Origin: an uncultured Clostridium sp.
GTDB taxonomy: Bacteria; Bacillota; Clostridia; TANB77; CAG-508
Assembly: GCA_947061115.1 (NCBI GenBank)
Contig: CAMSMU010000008.1
Span: 1 to 40,812, forward strand
Reading direction: 5' to 3'
DNA: 40,812 bases
Shown in pieces: positions 36,043-40,812 of the stretch. The position numbers were made by a program, and so were the translations under genes. Below the pieces are notes generated by a model, which saw only the letters and a program-made list of their open reading frames with translations, made no database searches and was not told the origin of the DNA. Each line of letters begins with the position of its first letter. The stretch's first letter is position 1.

Positions 36043-37845
36043 ATGGCAAATAACAATAAAAATAATGAAAACAAAAAGAAAAAAATAATGTACAGTTTAA
36101 TTTCTATTTTATTAATATTGGGTATAGTTATAGGTATATTTACTATAATGGCTATTAATAAACAAGAAGAAGATAAAGCAGTCGCATATACAGAATTAAT
36201 AAAAGACATTGATGAAGGAAAAATAGAAGAAATAGAAATGACAGTTGGAAGTACTTCAGTAAAATTGAAATATAAAGATGAAGAAAAAGAGAAAAAAGCT
36301 ATAGTACCAAGTACACAAGCATTTGTTGAACTTATACAAGAAAAAGTGAAAGAAGGAAATGAAATAAAATTAAATCAAGTACCAAGAAATATGATTGGAA
36401 CAGCGATTGAAGGTATAATTTCTTTTTTACCAACAATAATTTTATTAGTATTAGTAGTGCTAATTTTACAAATGCAAGGTTTAGGTGATAAAGGAAAAGT
36501 TTATGATCCAGATATATCAGAAGAAAAAATAAAATTTGATGATGTAGCAGGTTTAGATGAAGAAAAATCAGAAATGTTAGAAATAGTAGAATTTCTAAAA
36601 AGACCAGAACAATATACAAAAATGGGAGCAAAAACGCCAAGAGGAGTATTACTTGCAGGAAAGCCAGGTACAGGAAAAACATTAATAGCAAAAGCAATAG
36701 CAGGAGAAGCAAATGTACCATTTATATCAATGAGTGGATCAGAATTTGTTGAAATGTTTGCAGGCTTAGGAGCATCAAGGGTTAGAAAATTATTTGAAAA
36801 AGCTAAAAAGATATCACCATGTATAATATTTATAGATGAAATAGATGCAATAGGATCAAGAAGAGCTAGTTCTAATGGTGCAGATACAGAAAACAATCAA
36901 ACTTTAAATCAATTATTAGTAGAAATGGATGGATTTGATTCAGATCAATCTATAATAGTAATGGCAGCTACAAATAGACCAGAAATGTTAGACGAAGCAT
37001 TACTTCGTCCTGGTAGATTCGATAGAACTATAAATATTCCACTTCCAGATTTATTAGGAAGAGAAGAAATATTAAAGATTCATAGCAAAAATAAGAAATT
37101 ATCAAAAGACATAGACCTAAAAGGAATAGCGGGAGATACAGCAGGATTCACAGGCGCAGAATTAGAAAATATATTGAATGAAGCAGCAATAATAGCAACA
37201 AATAAAAAACATAAATTCATCGAAAATATAGATATAGAAGATGCAGTAAAGAAAGTTACAGTTGGATTAGAAAAACATAATAGAATTGTATCAGATAAAG
37301 ATAAAAAATTAACAGCATATCATGAGGCAGGACATGCTGTTGTAAGCAGATATTTAGAAACACAAAAAGATATAAAAGAAGTATCAATAATACCAAGAGG
37401 TATAGCTGGAGGCTATACAATGTATAAAACTAATGAAGACAAGTTTTATGTTTCAAAAACAGAGATGGAAGAAAAACTTATTTCTTTATTAGGAGGAAGG
37501 GCAGCAGAAAAAATAGCTTTAGATGATATTTCTACAGGAGCAAGCAACGATATAGAAGTAGCAATGAAAATAGCAAGAGACATGGTAACAGTTTATGGAA
37601 TGAGTGATAAAATAGGACCAATGTCAATGAACTTAGATAAAGATCCATATCAAATACAATTATTGGGAAATAATTTAGAAGATGAAATTGGAAAAGAAGT
37701 TAAAGCAATATTAGAAGATGCTTATGAAAAAGCACAAATAATATTAAAAGCGCATAGAGATAAATTAGATATCGTAGCAGAAAAATTACTTGAAAAAGAA
37801 ATAATAAATGAACAAGAATTTGAAGAAATATTTAATCAAATCTAA
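36043..37845 (+). CDS. ftsH: ATP-dependent zinc metalloprotease FtsH
   Basis: Membrane AAA+ protease, 600 aa. Two membrane helices (YSLISILLILGIVIGIFTIM and IISFLPTIILLVLVVLILQM) flank a short extracytoplasmic domain. Walker A is GKPGTGKT at 206-213 (usually GPPGTGKT) and Walker B is IIFIDEIDAIG. The second region of homology includes TNRPEMLDEALLRPGRFDR. The zinc site HEAGH is at 427-431, with the third ligand in the DDISTGASNDI region. RBS AGAAAGGA. A terminator follows. Confidence 0.97.
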   Translation: MANNNKNNENKKKKIMYSLISILLILGIVIGIFTIMAINKQEEDKAVAYTELIKDIDEGKIEEIEMTVGSTSVKLKYKDEEKEKKAIVPSTQAFVELIQEKVKEGNEIKLNQVPRNMIGTAIEGIISFLPTIILLVLVVLILQMQGLGDKGKVYDPDISEEKIKFDDVAGLDEEKSEMLEIVEFLKRPEQYTKMGAKTPRGVLLAGKPGTGKTLIAKAIAGEANVPFISMSGSEFVEMFAGLGASRVRKLFEKAKKISPCIIFIDEIDAIGSRRASSNGADTENNQTLNQLLVEMDGFDSDQSIIVMAATNRPEMLDEALLRPGRFDRTINIPLPDLLGREEILKIHSKNKKLSKDIDLKGIAGDTAGFTGAELENILNEAAIIATNKKHKFIENIDIEDAVKKVTVGLEKHNRIVSDKDKKLTAYHEAGHAVVSRYLETQKDIKEVSIIPRGIAGGYTMYKTNEDKFYVSKTEMEEKLISLLGGRAAEKIALDDISTGASNDIEVAMKIARDMVTVYGMSDKIGPMSMNLDKDPYQIQLLGNNLEDEIGKEVKAILEDAYEKAQIILKAHRDKLDIVAEKLLEKEIINEQEFEEIFNQI

Positions 37846-37905
37846 TAAGGAAAATTCAAATTTAATATGAAAAATAAATGTTTTAATAAAATTTAAAATA
37901 ACCTA

Positions 37906-37942
37906 AAAAACTGCAACAGTTTGCATACAACTTTTGCAGTTT
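37906..37942 (+). terminator. Intrinsic terminator after ftsH
   Basis: AAAAACTGCAA, loop of about 15 nt, TTTTGCAGTTTTT. Stem of about 10 bp with a U-tract. Confidence 0.8.
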
Positions 37943-37974
37943 TTGGAATGAGCATAAAAGAAAAGGAAGAAAAG

Positions 37975-38616
37975 ATGGATATTAGTAAAATTGAAAACTA
38001 TGAAGAAAAAGAAAAGATAGCAATGAAAATATTAGACAAAGTAAAAGATAATGATACAATAGGATTTGGCTCAGGAACCACATCATATATAGCAGCTATG
38101 AAAATAGGAGAGAAAATTCAAAAAGAGAAATTAAACATAACAGCAATACCAACCTCAAAAGAAATAACAGAAGTATGCAAAAAATATGAAATAAAAATAG
38201 GTAATCTAATAGAAAATAAAATAGATTGGGCATTTGATGGAGCAGATGAAGTAGACTTAAAAAATATGTGGTTAATCAAAGGTAGAGGAGCAGCAATGTT
38301 TAAAGAAAAGCTAAATATCATATCTTCCCCAATCACATATATATTAGTTGATAATACTAAATTTGTTAATTATTTAGGAGAAAAGTGCAAAGTTCCAATA
38401 GAAGTATTTCCAGATGCATTAGAATATGTAGCAAGAGAACTAAAAAATATGGGAGCAATATCTATAACATATAGAGGTATGACAGAAAATGGAAATGGCA
38501 TTTTAGATACACAATTTAGTAAAATAGAAGAAAATTTAGAAAGCAAGATAAAATTAATTACTGGAGTTATAGAATCAGGATTATTTTTAAAATACAATAT
38601 AGAAATAGTAAAATAG
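37975..38616 (+). CDS. rpiA: Ribose-5-phosphate isomerase A
   Basis: Interconverts ribose-5-P and ribulose-5-P in the pentose phosphate pathway. Motifs are GFGSGTTSYIA (phosphate loop), AIPTSKEITEVCKKYEIKI, WAFDGADEVD with catalytic Asp residues, IKGRGAAMFKEKLNIISS and PIEVFPDA. Start is ATG 37975 behind AAAGGAAG; 213 aa, slightly short. The first 20 residues before IAMKILDKV are non-conserved. It lies 11 nt before the first glycosyltransferase gene. Confidence 0.93.
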   Translation: MDISKIENYEEKEKIAMKILDKVKDNDTIGFGSGTTSYIAAMKIGEKIQKEKLNITAIPTSKEITEVCKKYEIKIGNLIENKIDWAFDGADEVDLKNMWLIKGRGAAMFKEKLNIISSPITYILVDNTKFVNYLGEKCKVPIEVFPDALEYVARELKNMGAISITYRGMTENGNGILDTQFSKIEENLESKIKLITGVIESGLFLKYNIEIVK

Positions 38617-38626
38617 GAGGGAAGTT

Positions 38627-39703
38627 ATGAAGAATATACTATTTTCAGCATATTCATTAGACTTTGGTGGAATAGAAACAGCATTAATAACACTACTTAA
38701 ATATCTTAATAATGAATACAAAATAACATTGGTGTTAGAAAAAAAGCAAGGTATATATTTAAATGACTTGCCAAAAGAAATAAATGTTATTACATATACA
38801 CCATCTAATATGAAATTTATTCCTCTTAGAAAAGTCATAAATTATATTAAAAGAATAAAATTTACATTAAAATATAAAAATAAATTTGATTTTTCAGCAG
38901 ACTTTGCTACATATAGCATGTCATCTTCATTTGTAGCAAGAACTGCAAGCCAAAAATCAGCTATTTGGATACATAACAATTATATGAATTTCTATGATAA
39001 TGATGAACAGAAATATAAAGACTTTTTTAAAAGCTTAAAAATAGAAAAATTTAAAAAAATAGTGTTTGTATCAAATTTGGATAAAGAAATATTTTTATCA
39101 CAATTCCAAGGATCAGATACCAAATTAATAGTATGTAACAACTTAATTAATTATAAAAAAATACAAGAAATGTCAGAAGAAAAAATAGAACTAGAAAAAG
39201 AAGACATAACAACATTTATAAATGTTAGCAGACATGATGAAAAACAGAAAAAAATATCAAGAATAATAAATTCAGCAGAAAAGTTAGTAAAAGAAGGTTA
39301 CAAATTTAAAGTATTACTAATAGGAAAAGGAACTGCAACTAAAGAATATGAGGAAAGTATAAAAAATAAAAAACTAAATAATGTAATGTTATTAGGAGCC
39401 AAAAAAAATCCATACCCATATTTTAAAATAAGTGATTGCTTTTTATTATCTTCAGAATTTGAAGGGTACCCTGTAGTTCTTGTAGAAGCACAAATATTAG
39501 GTTTACCTATAGTAACAACAAATATATCAGACTCTAACAAAGATATAGATGGTAAATATGGAATTGTAGTAGATAATTCAGAAGATGGTGTATATAATGG
39601 TATGAAAACTTTTTTAGAGAAAAAAATAGAAACAAGCAAATTTGAACCAGAAAAATATAATGAAGAAATAATAGAAAAAGTGAGGGAAATAATAAGTGAT
39701 TAG
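38627..39703 (+). CDS. Glycosyltransferase family 4 (GT-B) protein
   Basis: 358 aa. The N-terminus KNILFSAYSLDFGGIETALI is the GT4 opening (GGIExxL). The donor-binding half has FINVSRHDEKQKKI, KVLLIGKGTATKEYEESI, VMLLGAKKNPYPYF and the EX7E-type motif EGYPVVLVEAQILGLPIVTT. It probably transfers a sugar in surface polysaccharide or glycolipid synthesis; the substrate is unknown. RBS GGAGGG. It overlaps the following GT2 gene by 8 nt. Confidence 0.88.
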   Translation: MKNILFSAYSLDFGGIETALITLLKYLNNEYKITLVLEKKQGIYLNDLPKEINVITYTPSNMKFIPLRKVINYIKRIKFTLKYKNKFDFSADFATYSMSSSFVARTASQKSAIWIHNNYMNFYDNDEQKYKDFFKSLKIEKFKKIVFVSNLDKEIFLSQFQGSDTKLIVCNNLINYKKIQEMSEEKIELEKEDITTFINVSRHDEKQKKISRIINSAEKLVKEGYKFKVLLIGKGTATKEYEESIKNKKLNNVMLLGAKKNPYPYFKISDCFLLSSEFEGYPVVLVEAQILGLPIVTTNISDSNKDIDGKYGIVVDNSEDGVYNGMKTFLEKKIETSKFEPEKYNEEIIEKVREIISD

Positions 39704-40613
39704 TATTATTATAACTGCATATAATGCGGAAAAGACAATTGAAAAATGCATAAGCTCTATACTAGAAAATGATTATAATAATTATGAAATAATAATCGTA
39801 AATGATGGCTCAACAGATAAAACAGAACAAATAGTAGAATTATTTGCATCAGATAAAATAAAGTATTTTTCAAAACCAAATACAGGAGTGGCTGACTCAA
39901 GAAATTATGGAATAGAAAAAGCAAAAGGTGAATATATAACATTTATAGATTCTGATGATTATGTAAAAAATGACTATTTTGAAAACTTAGATGAATACAT
40001 AAAAGAAGGAATTGAAATTATAAAAAGGAAAGCAATTATAGTAAAAAATGATAAAGAAGAAAAAATAGAAGGGGAAACATTTGATAAATGCACAGGAGAA
40101 GAAGCTTTTAATAAATTGTGTTTTAGTGACAAATATATAGACACACTTTGGTCATATATAATAAAGAAAAGTATATTTGCAGAGAATAATTTTCAATTTT
40201 CAAAAGATCGTTTTCATGAAGATTTTGGACTACTACCACTTATAATACTTAAAGCTAAAAGCATGATATCATTGGATAGCTACAATTATTATTATGTACA
40301 AACTGAAGGCAGTATAATGAGAGATAATAATTTAGAAAAGGAAATAAAAAAATCTGAAGATGCATTATATCATTATGATAATATTATAAAACAAATAGAA
40401 AATTACAATTTAGAAAAAAGAACAAAGGAGAACATAAAAATATATTGTACAAATTGTATTTTACAAAAGTTAAAAATTCTAAAAGGAGATGAAGAAAAAA
40501 AATATATAAATAAATTAAAAAAGAGAAAAATATATAAAAATATAAAAGCAAGAAATGTGAAACAATTAATTAAAAAATTAATTCTGTTAATAAATATTAA
40601 ATGGTATAAATAA
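39696..40613 (+). CDS. Glycosyltransferase family 2 (GT-A) protein
   Basis: 305 aa. The start ISIIITAYNAEKTIEKCISS followed by EIIIVNDGSTDKTEQIV, NTGVADSRNYGIEKAKGEYI and FIDSDDYV (DxD metal site) is classical GT2. The acceptor part has HEDFGLLPLIILKAKS. Starts at GTG 39696 within the end of the previous gene, so the two are translationally coupled and probably act on the same glycan. The C-terminal 70 residues are very Lys-rich. Confidence 0.9.
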   Translation: MISIIITAYNAEKTIEKCISSILENDYNNYEIIIVNDGSTDKTEQIVELFASDKIKYFSKPNTGVADSRNYGIEKAKGEYITFIDSDDYVKNDYFENLDEYIKEGIEIIKRKAIIVKNDKEEKIEGETFDKCTGEEAFNKLCFSDKYIDTLWSYIIKKSIFAENNFQFSKDRFHEDFGLLPLIILKAKSMISLDSYNYYYVQTEGSIMRDNNLEKEIKKSEDALYHYDNIIKQIENYNLEKRTKENIKIYCTNCILQKLKILKGDEEKKYINKLKKRKIYKNIKARNVKQLIKKLILLINIKWYK

Positions 40614-40681
40614 ACAAAGTAGACTTATTATTATGTCAGATAGTTAAAACTATTTACATAATTTATTATATCATATAGTAT

Positions 40682-40727
40682 AAAGAAGTGAAATTTGCGT
40701 GCATTTGACAAATTTCACTTCTTTTAG
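40682..40727 (+). terminator. Strong intrinsic terminator
   Basis: AAAGAAGTGAAATTTG, 11-nt loop, CAAATTTCACTTCTTTT. A perfect 16-bp stem ending in TTTT, after the glycosyltransferase pair. Confidence 0.9.
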
Positions 40728-40812
40728 TATATATGTATAAACTTCTCAATAATTCTTTGAATTTTTTACTAAAAAAACAAAAAAATATTAAAAGTAATAA
40801 TTTGCTACAAAA

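Overview
The window is a very AT-rich stretch of bacterial chromosome. Arginine is mostly AGA, starts are ATG, GTG or TTG behind AGGAGG-type ribosome binding sites, and gene order and content are those of a Clostridia-type Firmicute. A spore germination protease (gpr), an HrcA/CIRCE heat-shock operon, a Cys-rich TrpS and prepilin-like proteins all fit an anaerobic, probably gut-associated spore-former. I cannot name the genus. I saw no tRNA, rRNA, insertion sequence, prophage or CRISPR array.

Layout: 45-347 XRE-type regulator without a visible start; 506-8988 miaB, mutS, a TGS-domain uridine kinase, an RNHCP protein, trpS and obgE; 8989-10075 repeats, a terminator and a prepilin-like protein ending in a phage tail-collar domain; 10179-11536 lexA and a membrane protein; 11577-12122 tdk (minus strand, the only minus-strand gene); 12244-12672 a palindrome, a small frameshifted ORF and a WG-repeat remnant; 12854-19594 murB, yvcK, a glycogen debranching enzyme, ruvC, holA and a DUF6873-like gene; 19637-21116 gpr and a deoxyribonucleotidase; 21426-26344 a DnaA-box cluster, CIRCE, then hrcA-grpE-dnaK-dnaJ; 26393-30581 an FxLYD-like protein, a mini-prepilin, rsmE, a membrane protein, rpoZ, a CMP-kinase-like gene and dprA; 30914-37845 a class A PBP, cysS, a DUF1189 protein and ftsH; 37975-40613 rpiA and two glycosyltransferases, closed by a strong terminator.

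The main discovery is a decoding anomaly. Four recognisable housekeeping genes (RNHCP protein, obgE, yvcK, dnaJ) and one small ORF are each broken by a single extra C placed directly before a Gly codon GGA or GGG. The ribosome therefore meets an in-frame CGG. obgE carries two such sites in tandem (CGGACGGA). Reading on in the +1 frame, with the C skipped, restores the full conserved protein each time. I hand-checked every CGG trinucleotide in the window. In intact genes about 24 occur and all straddle codon boundaries; in-frame CGG is found only at the six shift sites. CGT, CGA and CGC are used in frame as ordinary Arg codons. The simplest reading is that CGG is unassigned in this lineage and acts as a +1 frameshift signal, with CGGR effectively read as Gly. 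This looks systematic and is unlikely to be sequencing error.

Secondary points of interest are a probable AUA start in dprA, a prepilin/phage-tail-fibre fusion, a family of short GGGGCGATT palindromes that have entered coding sequence, a triple DnaA-box cluster ahead of hrcA, and several long hairpins.
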